A DNA stretch of 41,714 nucleotides from Actinomycetes bacterium (lineage in GTDB: Bacteria > Actinomycetota > Acidimicrobiia > Acidimicrobiales > JAJYXR01): positions 1 through 41,714 of the forward strand of contig JAJYXW010000098.1 in assembly GCA_021801525.1 (NCBI GenBank). The letters are read 5' to 3'. Positions within the stretch are counted from its first letter, which is position 1. Every line of letters starts with the position of its first letter. The notes under the pieces were generated by a model. The model was not told the origin of the DNA. It saw only the letters and a list, made by a program, of their open reading frames with translations, and ran no database searches. This document shows positions 16,132-25,005 of this stretch, in pieces. Position numbers and translations under genes: made by a program.

Positions 16132-17466
16132 TCACAGCAGGGGCAGGTATCGGTCGAGCTCGAACTGGCTGATGTGCGTCTTGTAGGAGGACCACTCCTC
16201 TCGCTTGTTGCGGATGAACCACTCGAAGACATGCTCTCCGAGTGCGTCGGCCACCAGCTCCGAGCGCTCCATCTCCGCCACGGCTTCGCTGAGCGACCCC
16301 GGCAGCGTGCCGATCCCTGACCGGGCCAGCTGCTCGGAGCTCATCGAGTACAAGTCGGCAGCAGCCTCGGCTGGGATCTCTGCGCCGTCCTCTATCCCCT
16401 GAAGCCCTGCCGCGAGGATCACAGCGAAGGCGAGATATGGGTTGCAGGCGGGGTCCGGGGCGCGATATTCCACACGCGTCGACTCCACCTTGCCCGCCTT
16501 CACGACGGGAACGCGGACGAGCGCCGAGCGGTTGTTGCGTGCCCACGAAACGGCCACCGGCGCCTCGTAGCCGCTCACGAGGCGCTTGTATGAGTTGACC
16601 CACTGGTTGGTGACGGCAGTGATCTCCGGAGCGTGCCGCAGCAGACCGGCTATGAAGCTCCTGGCGATCGCCGAAAGGCCGTAGGGATCGGAGGGATCGG
16701 CAAAGGCGTTCTCCTCACCCCTGAAGAGCGAGAGGTGGGTGTGCATGCCCGACCCCTGCACTCCCGCTCGAGGCTTCGGCATGAAGCTCGCGTGGACCCC
16801 GGCACGCCTGGCCGCCTCCTTGATCACCAGCCGCGTGGTCATCACTGTGTCCGCCATGGTGAGTGCATCCGTGTAGCGAAGGTCTATCTCGTGCTGGCTC
16901 GGGGCGTCCTCGTGCTGGGCATGCTCGACTGGAATCCCCATCTCCTCCAGCGTGAGCACGGTCTCCTCGAGGAGGCGGCTCGCCATGTCGCTTGCCGTGA
17001 GCTCGAAGTACGACCCGGAGTCCAACCCGACCGGGGCATGGGCGGGGTCGGCGTCGGAAAAGTAGAAGTACTCGATCTCCGGCGCGGCGAAGAAAGTGAG
17101 CCCCTTGCCTCGGGCCCTGTCGAGTGCCCTGCGGAGCGCGTGGCGCGGGCACCCGTCGAATGGAGATCCGTCCAGATCGAAGATGTCGCACACCACCCGG
17201 GCAACCGGAGCATTGCCGGTGTGCCACGGGAGGATCTGGAACGTGGCGGGGTCGGGGCGGGCGAGCACGTCCGATTCCTGCACGCGGCTGAACCCGTCTA
17301 TGGACGAGCCGTCGAAGGTCATGCCCTCCTCGAGCGCCCCTTCGAGCTCGGCAGGCGTTATGTGGAAGGTCTTCGGCGTCCCGAGCACGTCGGTGAACCA
17401 GAGCTGGACGAAGCGTATCCCCCGCTCCTCCACGGTTCTGAGCACGTACTCCTGCTGGTTCTCCAC
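16132..17466 (-). CDS. Type I glutamine synthetase, GlnA2-like
   Basis: This 444-residue enzyme is expected to make glutamine from glutamate, ammonia and ATP, or gamma-glutamylate another amine. Family motifs are FDGSSIDGF, APEIEYFYF, GSGMHTHLSLF, VNSYKRLVSGYEAP, ARNNRSALVRVP and TRVEYRAPDPACNPYLA. The C-terminus GEHVFEWFIRNKREEWSSYKTHIS and the overall length resemble mycobacterial GlnA2. GTG at 17466 follows GGAGAGGAGG, which decides the start. It is divergent from the GlnA1-like gene and upstream of glnR in the same direction. Confidence 0.9.
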   Translation of the reverse strand: MENQQEYVLRTVEERGIRFVQLWFTDVLGTPKTFHITPAELEGALEEGMTFDGSSIDGFSRVQESDVLARPDPATFQILPWHTGNAPVARVVCDIFDLDGSPFDGCPRHALRRALDRARGKGLTFFAAPEIEYFYFSDADPAHAPVGLDSGSYFELTASDMASRLLEETVLTLEEMGIPVEHAQHEDAPSQHEIDLRYTDALTMADTVMTTRLVIKEAARRAGVHASFMPKPRAGVQGSGMHTHLSLFRGEENAFADPSDPYGLSAIARSFIAGLLRHAPEITAVTNQWVNSYKRLVSGYEAPVAVSWARNNRSALVRVPVVKAGKVESTRVEYRAPDPACNPYLAFAVILAAGLQGIEDGAEIPAEAAADLYSMSSEQLARSGIGTLPGSLSEAVAEMERSELVADALGEHVFEWFIRNKREEWSSYKTHISQFELDRYLPLL

Positions 17467-17938
17467 GTCGGGCCTCCTCTCCGGCAGCTTGCAGGGCGGC
17501 CATCCTGACCCAACGCGACCTTGCCACCATGCCTCGGGCAGCCACCCTGTCTCAGGCGGCCCAGCCTGTCGCAAAGCAGCAAGGCCCGCGGGCACCGCAA
17601 GCCGGTGTTCACACGCTGTTCACACCTGGGCAATCTTGGTGAAACTCCCAGGTGACAAGCTTTGGACCTGTTGAGAGCCATACGAACAGGCCACCGAGAA
17701 GCCAGCACCAGTCTACCCCGAAGGCTCCCCTCCGGCAGGCTATCCTTGCGCTCCCGAGGACGAGGACTTGTGCGAAGCCGGCTGAGCCACCAGCATTGGG
17801 CGGTCCCGGAGCAGCCGGACCTGATTCAGGTTGCCTCCGGCCCGCCTCAGGGAAGGCTGGAGCGGTCGGCCTGCCCATAGTGCCGATCGAGTACCGAGAT
17901 CGAACAACGTGACCGCGAGCAAGGACCAAGGAGGAAAA
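17467..17938. promoter_or_regulatory. Divergent regulatory region between the two glutamine synthetase genes
   Basis: This 472-bp stretch has no convincing gene. TGTTCACAC occurs twice at 17606-17614 and 17617-17625, one helical turn (11 bp) apart, a spacing suited to tandem binding by an OmpR-family factor such as the GlnR-like protein; it does not match the published GlnR consensus exactly. A strong Shine-Dalgarno, AAGGAGG, is at 17929-17935 before GTG 17939. Confidence 0.5.
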
Positions 17939-19360
17939 GTGCAGCAACGCACCCCGGCGGAAGTGCTCCGCCTCATCCAGGAAGAGGGCATAGAGATCGT
18001 GGATCTGCGCTTTTGCGACCTGCCCGGAATGATGCAGCACTTCTCGGTGCCGGCGCACGCACTGAGCGAGGACGCCTTCGAAGAGGGGTTCGGCTTCGAC
18101 GGTTCGTCGATCCGGGGGTTCCAGAAGATCCACGAGTCCGACATGCTGCTCATGCCGGACGCCTCCACCGTCGTGGTCGACCCCTTCCGCGAGCACTCGA
18201 CGCTCAACCTGAACTGCTTCGTGCAGGATCCCACCACCGGCCAGCCCTACTCGCGTGACCCGCGCTACGTGGCGAAGAAGGCGGAGGAGCACCTCAGGGC
18301 TAGTGGCATTGCAGACACGGTCTACTTCGGTCCGGAGGCCGAGTTCTTCATCTTCGACGACGTCCGCTACGCCCAGGGCGTGAACGGCGCGTTCTACGAG
18401 GTCGACTCCGTCGAGGGAACCTGGAACACGGGGAACGACGACGGGCCGAACCTCGGCTACAAGCTCCGCCCGAAGGAGGGCTACTTCCCGATCCCGCCCT
18501 CGGACCACTTCCAGGACCTCCGCTCGGAGATGGTCCTCGTGCTGGAGCGCCTGGGCGTCGAGATGGAGGTGCAGCACCACGAGGTGGCCACTGCCGGGCA
18601 GGCGGAGATCGACATGCGCTTCGACACCCTCCTCACCATGGCCGACAAGCTCATGCTCTACAAGTACGTGGTGAAGAGCGTGTCGTGGCGTGCTGGCTAC
18701 ACCGCCACCTTCATGCCCAAGCCCCTGTTCCAGGACAACGGGTCGGGCATGCACTGCCACCAGTCTCTCTGGCAGGGCGACCAGCCACTCTTCGCCGGGG
18801 ACGGCTACGCGGGCCTGTCGGACATCGGGCGGTGGTACATCGGAGGGCTCTTGAAGCACGCGAGAGCCGTCCTTGCCTTCGCAGCCCCGACTACCAACTC
18901 TTACAAGCGCCTGGTCCCGGGATACGAGGCCCCGGTCAACCTCGTGTACTCCCAGCGCAACCGCTCGGCGGCATGCCGCATACCGCTCTACTCCCAGAGC
19001 CCCAAGGCCAAGCGAGTGGAGTTCCGCTGCCCGGACGCCTCGTGCAACCCGTACCTTGCGTTCTCGGCCATGCTGCTGGCCGGGCTCGACGGAGTCCAGA
19101 ACCGCATCGAGCCTCCCCCTCCGCTCGAGGAGGACCTTTTCGACATGCCGGCCGAGGAGCTCGCGAAGATCCCCCACACGCCGGGCTCGCTCGAGGAAGC
19201 CATGGACGCGCTCGAGGCGGACAACGACTTCCTGCGAGCCGGGGGCGTATTCACCGACGACCTGATCGAGACCTGGATCTCCTACAAGAGGGTCGAGGAA
19301 GCCGACGCCGTCAGGTTGCGCCCACACCCCTGGGAGTTCATGCTCTACTACGACATCTAG
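17939..19360 (+). CDS. glnA: Type I-beta glutamine synthetase, GlnA1-like, adenylylation Tyr replaced by Phe
   Basis: This 473-residue protein has the full GSI signature: [53 protein letters not shown] and [14 protein letters not shown], ending [13 protein letters not shown]. The insertion pattern and C-terminus match mycobacterial GlnA1. The motif carrying the adenylylated Tyr in enterobacterial and mycobacterial enzymes (NLYxLPPEE) reads DLFDMPAEE; codon 401 is TTC (19139-19141), Phe. Regulation by GlnE-type adenylylation would be lost. GTG 17939 follows AAGGAGGAAAA; an in-frame GTG at 17909 is less well placed. The last 20 coding bases form the attL core of the integrated element, which supplies the present TAG stop. 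Confidence 0.95.
   Translation: MQQRTPAEVLRLIQEEGIEIVDLRFCDLPGMMQHFSVPAHALSEDAFEEGFGFDGSSIRGFQKIHESDMLLMPDASTVVVDPFREHSTLNLNCFVQDPTTGQPYSRDPRYVAKKAEEHLRASGIADTVYFGPEAEFFIFDDVRYAQGVNGAFYEVDSVEGTWNTGNDDGPNLGYKLRPKEGYFPIPPSDHFQDLRSEMVLVLERLGVEMEVQHHEVATAGQAEIDMRFDTLLTMADKLMLYKYVVKSVSWRAGYTATFMPKPLFQDNGSGMHCHQSLWQGDQPLFAGDGYAGLSDIGRWYIGGLLKHARAVLAFAAPTTNSYKRLVPGYEAPVNLVYSQRNRSAACRIPLYSQSPKAKRVEFRCPDASCNPYLAFSAMLLAGLDGVQNRIEPPPPLEEDLFDMPAEELAKIPHTPGSLEEAMDALEADNDFLRAGGVFTDDLIETWISYKRVEEADAVRLRPHPWEFMLYYDI
19339..19358 (+). repeat. attL core (20 bp) within glnA
   Basis: It is identical to 27995-28014 and comprises the codons for the C-terminal MLYYDI of glutamine synthetase plus one flanking base on each side. 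The following AG completes a TAG stop. Confidence 0.88.
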
Positions 19361-19385
19361 GCCTGACCTGGGTGTTTATACCCGT

Positions 19386-19404
19386 ATCCCTACTCTATCC
19401 CTAC
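19386..19404 (+). repeat. Paired ATCCCTAC repeats, left end
   Basis: ATCCCTAC occurs at 19386-19393 and 19397-19404 (11-bp spacing), between the attL core and the integrase start. The same pair in the same orientation occurs at the right end. They are candidate integrase arm-type binding sites. Confidence 0.6.
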
Positions 19405-19426
19405 TAGTCGTGCTAAAGTCCTGGTC

Positions 19427-20608
19427 ATGGCAGGCACAATCAGGGAGAAGTCGAAGGGTGTCTGGGAACTGAGGGCCTTCGCTGGGGCCGATCCGGTGTC
19501 CGGTCGGCCCCACCAGGTCAGCCGGACCTACCGGGGCGGGCGCCGTGACGCCGAGAAGAAGCTGGCCGAGCTGGTCACCGAGGTTTCCTCCGGCCGGCAC
19601 GGCTCGACCAAGGCCACCTTCGGTGAGCTGCTCGACCGATGGATCGAGCAGCAGGAGCGCCTCGACCGCTCCCCGGTGACCATGCGGAACCTGCGCTCGG
19701 AAACCGAGTCGATCCTCCGGCCGGCCCTGGGGAGGATCTCCCTGCGCCGGCTCGGAGCTTCCGAGATCGACGCCTTCTACGCCGCCCAGTCCCGGGCTGG
19801 CAAGGCTCCTGCGACTGTCCGCAAGTACCACGCGCACATCTCGGCCGCGCTGGCTCAGGCGGTGCGCTGGGGCTGGATCGACTCGAACCCCGCCAAGCTC
19901 GCCACTCTGCCGCCGAAGGGGTACCAGAGAGTCGAGCCGCCCGACTTGGAGAAGCTGCGGGAGCTCTTGGCCGAAGCCGCTATCCGCAACCCGGTGCTCG
20001 CGGTGGCACTCTCCCTGGCAGCACTGACGGGTGCACGCCGAGCCGAGCTCTGCGCTCTCTGCTGGGGCGACATCGACACGGATGCCGCCAGGCTCACCAT
20101 CAGGCGGGCGGTAGTGCGTGGCGAGGGGATCGGCCAGCTCGTCACGAAGACGACGAAGACGGGCCGGGTGCGCCGGCTCTCCCTGGACCCAGTGAGCGTG
20201 GCAATCCTCGAGCGCCATCGGGCGACATGCGACGAGGCGGCGCGAGCCGCAGGCGCTACCCTCGGTGCTTCCTCCTTCATCTTCTCGCCTGAACCCGACG
20301 GCTCTGTGCCGTTCAATCCTGAGATCCTGACCGCGTTCGTACGCCGGCTCCGCGACAAGGTCGACCTCCCCAACCTGCACCTTCACCATCTACGGCATTT
20401 CGCGGCCACACAGCTCATAGGCGCCGGAATCGACGTGCGAACCGTCGCCGGCCGGCTTGGACACTCGAGCCCGTCGATCACGCTCAACGTCTACGCTCAT
20501 TTCATCGAAGACGCAGATCGCGAGGCTGCGCGCCGCGTCGGCGACCTGATGCACGACGTTGTCCTGCCCCCTCGGACCCAGCCCGATCAAGGCGCCCTTC
20601 ACGAGTAA
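19427..20608 (+). CDS. int: Tyrosine recombinase (integrase) of the integrated element
   Basis: This 393-residue protein has an N-terminal AP2-like arm-binding segment (residues 1-55, TIREKSKGVWELRAF), a SAM-like core-binding domain (about 62-160) and a catalytic domain. All active-site residues are present: R204 in TGARRAEL, K244 (or K241) in TKTTKTGRVRR, H320-x-x-R323 in HHLRHF, H346 in GRLGHSS and Y356 in NVYAHF. It should integrate and excise the element at the glnA 3' end. No clear Shine-Dalgarno precedes the ATG; leaderless expression or read-through from glnA is possible. Confidence 0.95.
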   Translation: MAGTIREKSKGVWELRAFAGADPVSGRPHQVSRTYRGGRRDAEKKLAELVTEVSSGRHGSTKATFGELLDRWIEQQERLDRSPVTMRNLRSETESILRPALGRISLRRLGASEIDAFYAAQSRAGKAPATVRKYHAHISAALAQAVRWGWIDSNPAKLATLPPKGYQRVEPPDLEKLRELLAEAAIRNPVLAVALSLAALTGARRAELCALCWGDIDTDAARLTIRRAVVRGEGIGQLVTKTTKTGRVRRLSLDPVSVAILERHRATCDEAARAAGATLGASSFIFSPEPDGSVPFNPEILTAFVRRLRDKVDLPNLHLHHLRHFAATQLIGAGIDVRTVAGRLGHSSPSITLNVYAHFIEDADREAARRVGDLMHDVVLPPRTQPDQGALHE

Positions 20609-20623
20609 CCGTAAGATCACGCG

Positions 20624-21451
20624 ATGGGGATCAGTCTCGCCGACGACCAATTGCTCCTCGTGCTCGACGAGTGCATCGCCGCGGCTCGGGGGCCGGACCC
20701 GGTCCCCGAAGTCTGGGTACGACGAGTCGAGCGCCTTGGTGATCTCGGGATCCGTACGTACGTCGCCGCCCTTGGCGCGGCCCTCCTTGCAAAGGCGACC
20801 GACCCACGGGTCGACAGCCTGACCCAGGACCTGGCAGCGGGTCCCCACGGCTACAGCCTCCGCAAGGTTGCAGAGCTCCTCGCTCGTCAGAACCAGGGCC
20901 GCTTCCACATGGGAGCGACGGGCCGCACCGGTGTCATCGACTGGCCTCATGTGACGACCGGCGAGGCGCTCTCGCGGCTCACGACGGAGCCCGAGCCCGG
21001 GGAGCGGGTGCGAGGCAAGTGGGGCCACTTGCTGGTCGACATCCCGCCGGGCGACAACTATTATCTCTTCTATACCGCCGAACGCGATCACCCGGACCCT
21101 CTCTTCGCCTGGCGCAGCCGCTACTGGTCGTTCTTGCTGAAGCTTGCCCCAGACCGCCCCTCGCCGACGATCCAGGCCCAGCCCGGGCCAAACGTCGGCC
21201 CCTTCCATTGGGAGAACCGCCGGTTGCGGATACCAGAGCTGCGTCGCCTCTTCACTTTCCCCGACGACTTCGAGCTCCTCGGCCGGCGTGCTTCAGTGCA
21301 GGCCCAAAAAGGCCGAGATCGTCGAGACGAGCGTGAAGCGAACCCGGACCGCTTCGCCGAGTTGGATACGCAGGGGTCGCGCCTCACGACAGCCACTCGA
21401 CCCAGCCGCCGTGGGGGTCGCTTCGAGCGAGCACTTCGGTGCCGTCTTTGA
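20624..21451 (+). pseudogene. Hybrid remnant: SacI-like restriction endonuclease fused to C-5 cytosine methyltransferase C-terminus
   Basis: Residues 1 to ~105 resemble a SacI-type restriction enzyme N-terminus (TYVAALGAALLAKATDPRVDSLT, GYSLRKVAELL, HMGATGRTG). From about residue 107 the sequence switches to the C-terminal part of a DNA cytosine-5 methyltransferase (WPHVTTGEALSRL, DIPPGDNYYLFYTAER, RYWSFLLKL, GPFHWENRRLRIPELRRLFTFPDDFELLG). The catalytic PC and ENV motifs and the endonuclease C-terminus are missing, and the expected QxGNxVPP ending is replaced by an Arg-rich tail overlapping the convergent DUF2332 gene. An internal deletion near 20,935 most simply explains it. Neither activity is expected. 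SacI family naming rests on residue patterns alone. Confidence 0.7.
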
Positions 21452-22358
21452 CGAGCACGAAATCTCTATGCCCGCCGGGCGGCAGCACTACGCCCGGCAC
21501 CAGGCCGGGAGCCTCGTTGGCCAGCCACACCGCTCCCAGGGCTCGGACCACCTGCGCGAAGCTACGGCGCTCTGCCTCGTCGAGGTATGCGAGGACGGCC
21601 GAGTGGTAGACGACCAAGGTCGCCCCGCCAGGGGCCTTGGCAGCGAGATCGGCCAGGTCGCAGAGCAGGTCACCACGATGGACCTCCACCCGGTGACGGC
21701 AAGCGGTGGCTGCCGCTGCAGCGAGCCGTTCGGCACGCCCTTCCTCACCCGGCCAGAGCAGGCATGACAACCACTCGACATCGGCCGGGTCGCTCGGATC
21801 GAGCGGGTTCAGGTCGAGCCCAGCTCGCCATTTAACCTCGGGTACGGCGTCGGGGATGGGGACCGCACCGATTGCTCGACACGACATCACCGGCGCGTCG
21901 GGGTCGAGCCCGCTCAGCTTCTGGCCGCCGTAGTCGTAGCTGTACAAGTCGACGAGGAGGGTGAGCCCGGCAGCGGCGCCCACCTCGATGAGCGCGAGCG
22001 GACCGGGAAGGAGGGCTAGGGCGGGGAGCAGCACGGCGCAACGCGCCGCCTCGTTGGTCTGGGTCCGCCGCTGCAACATGAGCACCGCCAACTCACCTCC
22101 CCGCCGCTCGACGAGGTCGTGCAGGGACTCCGGGTTGGCCGGATCTCCGAGGAGATAGCGGGCCGCTGCGAAGAGCAGGTTCGGCTGGCGCTTGGCGGGC
22201 GGCAGGCGGGCCAAGAAGCCGAGTATCTCCTCGTCGCCGGCAACCGCCTCGGCGAGACGTTCGTAGGCCGGCGACCGCCCGGCGGCCTCCAAGCGTGCGA
22301 ATCGCCGGTAGTTCTCGGCCGTGGTGGCGTCGCTGTCGTGGCCAATCATGGTGCCCAT
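21384..22358 (-). CDS. DUF2332 family protein
   Basis: This 324-residue protein matches the actinobacterial DUF2332 family by overall pattern: ENYRRFARLEAAGRSPAYERLAEAVA at the start, FAAARYLLGDP, ALIEVGAAAGLTLLVDLYSYDYGG (resembling a Rossmann-like glycine motif) and TLVVYHSAVLAYLDEAERRSF. Its function is unknown; a nucleotide or SAM-binding fold is only a guess. ATG at 22358 lies 2 bp after the stop of the acetyltransferase gene, with AGGAGG inside the end of that gene, so the two are translationally linked. An in-frame ATG at 22400 is less likely. Confidence 0.82.
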   Translation of the reverse strand: MGTMIGHDSDATTAENYRRFARLEAAGRSPAYERLAEAVAGDEEILGFLARLPPAKRQPNLLFAAARYLLGDPANPESLHDLVERRGGELAVLMLQRRTQTNEAARCAVLLPALALLPGPLALIEVGAAAGLTLLVDLYSYDYGGQKLSGLDPDAPVMSCRAIGAVPIPDAVPEVKWRAGLDLNPLDPSDPADVEWLSCLLWPGEEGRAERLAAAAATACRHRVEVHRGDLLCDLADLAAKAPGGATLVVYHSAVLAYLDEAERRSFAQVVRALGAVWLANEAPGLVPGVVLPPGGHRDFVLVKDGTEVLARSDPHGGWVEWLS

Positions 22359-22360
22359 GG

Positions 22361-22948
22361 CTACTTGGGGCCTCCTGTCCGTCTCGTCTGTTCGTGCCAT
22401 CTCGCAGCCGTCGTTCGATAGAGGACGTGGCGGGCGAGGCGGTGGTCGGGCGGAAGGCTCGGATGGTCGAAGTCCTCGGCGGGTTCGTGTGTCATGCCGA
22501 GCCGGCGCATCACCGCCTGGGAGCGCAGGTTGGCGACGCTCGTGAAGGACACCACATCGGTGAGCCCGAGCGGACCGAAGGCGGCGTCGAGCACGGCGAA
22601 GCCCGCCTCGGTCGCGTAGCCCTGTCCCCATACCCCGCGGGCCAGTCGCCAGCCGATCTCGACTGCCGGCGTGAATGCTGCTTCGAAGCCCGGAACAGAA
22701 AGGCCGGTGAAGCCAATGAAGCTGCCGCTCGATGCCACTTCGAGTGCCCACAGCCCGAAGCCGCGCGCAGCGAAGCCGGCCTCGATCCGGTCGACCAAGG
22801 CGTCGCTCGAAGCTCGTTCCAGCGCTGCGGGGAACAGCTCCATCACCTCGGGATCGGCGTTCATCGCCCCAAATGGCTCGAGATCCTCTATCCGCCAGCG
22901 GCGCAGGAGGAGCCGGCTCGTTCGCAGCTCGTCCATGCTCAGGCTCAC
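22361..22948 (-). CDS. GNAT acetyltransferase, RimJ/RimL type
   Basis: This 195-residue protein begins with LRTSRLLLRRWRIEDLEPF and has FIGFTGLSVP, EIGWRLARGVWGQGYATEAGFAVLDAAF (acetyl-CoA loop RGVWGQGYA) and VMRRLGM, the signature of the RimJ/RimL-like N-acetyltransferase group. The substrate is unknown; such enzymes acetylate protein N-termini, small amines or antibiotics. It is the first gene of a two-gene operon with DUF2332 on the element. Confidence 0.88.
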   Translation of the reverse strand: MSLSMDELRTSRLLLRRWRIEDLEPFGAMNADPEVMELFPAALERASSDALVDRIEAGFAARGFGLWALEVASSGSFIGFTGLSVPGFEAAFTPAVEIGWRLARGVWGQGYATEAGFAVLDAAFGPLGLTDVVSFTSVANLRSQAVMRRLGMTHEPAEDFDHPSLPPDHRLARHVLYRTTAARWHEQTRRTGGPK

Positions 22949-23027
22949 CGCCAGTCTTCTCGATCGGGCACGAATGCCTCCGATCTAAGAAGGAGGTTCA
23001 CAGAGCCTCCTGGCAGGCGCCGCTTGC

Positions 23028-23939
23028 TCATCGCGTGGGACCTGGTTGTCCTCTGTAGCTGGGCAATGTGACCAGCCAGAAATACTTGTTGCGAAGTCCC
23101 ACCCGCCGGTTCGAGAACCAAGTCGGCCAACCGGCCATGAACCTGGGGAAGCGCCCCTCCCAGGCTCGCCGTGGGCGACTAACGACCCGCGCGAGGGGGA
23201 GGGACTGCTGTCTGTCGCGCGCCTGTCGACGCGTCTCGACGAGCTCAGGGTGTGCTTGGTGGGCCAGAGCCTCGACGCGCTCACGGTGGTGACTGAGGAG
23301 GGAGTACCTCTGGTCTTCGTCCACTTGGTAGCGCTTTGCCACCCGCCACGCTGCCCCCTGCTCGAGGCTGGACAGTGCGCTCCACTGCCACTTGTGGCGA
23401 ACTCGGTGCAAGGGCAGCCGTTCTTGACGCCAACACAGCGACTCCCATGCACCTTTATCCAACAGGGAGGTATCTAGGGGTGGTCGGTCCGATGTTCCGG
23501 CCGGAGTGATCCTTGGCATCGGCACACGCGAAAGCTCCGGAGGTGCGCCTGAGACATTCAGCGCAAGGGAGCGGGCGTCGGCAACTTGGATGTCGGCGCT
23601 ACCGAGCGCCTGAGTGACCTCATCGTCGCCCTGGTCAATAACGGCGACCAGTAGGTGGGCCGGACCCATTGGTTCCCCACGCTCTTCTGCGAACCGGCTG
23701 GCCGCGCTCATCGCCTGCGCGGCGAGATGGCCGTTCGCCCCGCCGCGCATGCCTGGCTTGGCGGCTGCTTCGGGGAACATGGGCCCGCCGTCGGGCGCCC
23801 GTAGGAGCTCGCCGATCGGGCCGGCGACTTCGGCCAGTGCAGCCAACAGATGAATCGGGCGGCAACGCTGGCCTTGATCCTTCGCGATCGTGAAAGCCCG
23901 GTGGACTACAGCATCTCCTGGGTCGTCGCGAGAAGACAT
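23028..23939 (-). CDS. Clp-N-domain protein without ATPase
   Basis: This 303-residue protein has two Clp N-terminal repeats in the first ~125 residues (VVHRAFTIAKDQGQRCRPIHLLAALAE and the related AMSAASRFAEERGEPMGPAHLLVAVID). In ClpA/B/C this domain binds substrates or adaptors, but no AAA+ module, P-loop or zinc finger follows. The C-terminal ~180 residues are rich in Trp, Arg and His (WRVAKRYQVDEDQRYSLLSHHRERVEALA) and I do not recognise them. It could be an adaptor or decoy for a Clp machine, or a sensor. It is element cargo. Confidence 0.7.
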   Translation of the reverse strand: MSSRDDPGDAVVHRAFTIAKDQGQRCRPIHLLAALAEVAGPIGELLRAPDGGPMFPEAAAKPGMRGGANGHLAAQAMSAASRFAEERGEPMGPAHLLVAVIDQGDDEVTQALGSADIQVADARSLALNVSGAPPELSRVPMPRITPAGTSDRPPLDTSLLDKGAWESLCWRQERLPLHRVRHKWQWSALSSLEQGAAWRVAKRYQVDEDQRYSLLSHHRERVEALAHQAHPELVETRRQARDRQQSLPLARVVSRPRRAWEGRFPRFMAGWPTWFSNRRVGLRNKYFWLVTLPSYRGQPGPTR

Positions 23940-24336
23940 AGCGGTCTCGCGTCAACCCTGCCACGCCAAAGCCTGCAACGCCAAGCACCCTTACAGCAGA
24001 GACGGGTGCTGGGCGCCGGCCAGCTCGACCTCGCCCCCAGCCAGGAGCGCCAGCTCTACCAAGGAGACGCCCCTCAATATCGATGCAGCACCGGCATGAC
24101 GTCCGATCTGGAACACCGCGGACCTGGGCTGGCCGCGTCGCCTTGCCACTCGTGATGACGGGGCGGCGCTCAGCGACTTCGGGCCATGCCGAGCCAAGGG
24201 CAGCCAGGACGCGCAACCAGGACGCCGCGCCAGAACGACGGCCACCCGATACCGCCGAGCAGCGCAGAACGGCGCGTCTGGCGTGACGCCTCAGGGGCTA
24301 GCGAGCCTGGGGGTTCGCCACAGCGGGCGTAACCGG
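23940..24336. other. Stretch without a clear gene
   Basis: It contains direct-repeat copy 1 (24221-24283). On the minus strand a short frame ending near 23991 reads GVSLVELALLAGGEVELAGA and could be the tail of a lost gene. Nothing else is supportable. Confidence 0.5.
24221..24283. repeat. Direct repeat copy 1 (~63 bp) flanking the two-gene module
   Basis: It starts GACGCCGCGCCAGAACGACG and ends CGCAGAACGGCGCGTCTGGCG in part; it aligns with 25300-25361 at about 80% identity, with a small gap. The ends CGCCAGAACG and CGTCTGGCG form an imperfect inverted repeat. Confidence 0.6.
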
Positions 24337-25005
24337 TCAGCCCGATGAAGGGATGACTCCGTCGCGTTGTAGCTGATCGATGGCCGGACCGGGGTTACGT
24401 CTCACAGCAGATCGGAGCTGGCGGTCTTCCCAGCGGCTGCGGGAGTCCATGATCGCGTTGCGCCATGCCGGTCGAGCCTCGGCTAGGTCCTCGGCGATGA
24501 TGAACTCGACCACGTCCTCGATGCTCGGCCGGTACCGACGCCCGCCCACGGGGAAGTGGAAGTCCTTCAGATCCTTGCGCAGGCCGGATCTCCGCTCCGA
24601 GAGGGCGGACAGGTCCCCGGCTGTGCCCTGGACTTGGACATGTGCCGGCGGGTAGCTGTGCGTAGGTTCCCGCTCGTAGTCGTAGTGCAGCATCATGCGT
24701 TCCCGGTCGGGGTCGGCGTAGAGGGCGAAGCCCGACTTGAACACGGTGAGGTATTCGTCTTCGGGGTCGGGTCCGAGGATGAAGGCCACCCACAACCATG
24801 CACTCGGGTCTCGGCGGCCCAGGGTCAAGGGCACCGCCTGGGGGTCCAGGTTCGTCTTGGTCACGCCCCTCCCGAGGACCAACGTGCCGGACTGACGCCC
24901 AAGGACCGCGCTAAAGGTCACGCCGTTGGTGATCGTGGCGTTGAGAAGCTCCGTGACCTCCTGTGCGAAGCCCCGGGCCTGGGTGGCGAGGTCAGCGGGA
25001 GGCAA
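24337..25005 (-). CDS. Hypothetical protein, second gene of a two-gene module
   Basis: I do not recognise a characterised family. From the TTG at 25005 it is 222 residues: a helical N-terminus (LATQARGFAQEVTELLNATI), a central part with beta character (FSAVLGRQSGTLVLGRGV, AWLWVAFILGPDPEDEYLTVFKSGFALYAD), then FHFPVGGRRYRPSIEDVVEFIIAEDL and an Arg-rich helix. There is no signal peptide or membrane segment. The start overlaps the end of the small gene upstream by 14 bp, so the two are probably co-expressed; the open frame extends to 25098 but that would overlap the small gene more. A toxin-antitoxin or regulatory pair is possible but unproven. Confidence 0.6.
   Translation of the reverse strand: MPPADLATQARGFAQEVTELLNATITNGVTFSAVLGRQSGTLVLGRGVTKTNLDPQAVPLTLGRRDPSAWLWVAFILGPDPEDEYLTVFKSGFALYADPDRERMMLHYDYEREPTHSYPPAHVQVQGTAGDLSALSERRSGLRKDLKDFHFPVGGRRYRPSIEDVVEFIIAEDLAEARPAWRNAIMDSRSRWEDRQLRSAVRRNPGPAIDQLQRDGVIPSSG

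Noticed and set aside
17609..19327. 572-codon minus-strand open frame opposite glnA
   Set aside because: glnA on the plus strand is unmistakable; the opposite frame is rich in Val/His/Glu without any family motif.
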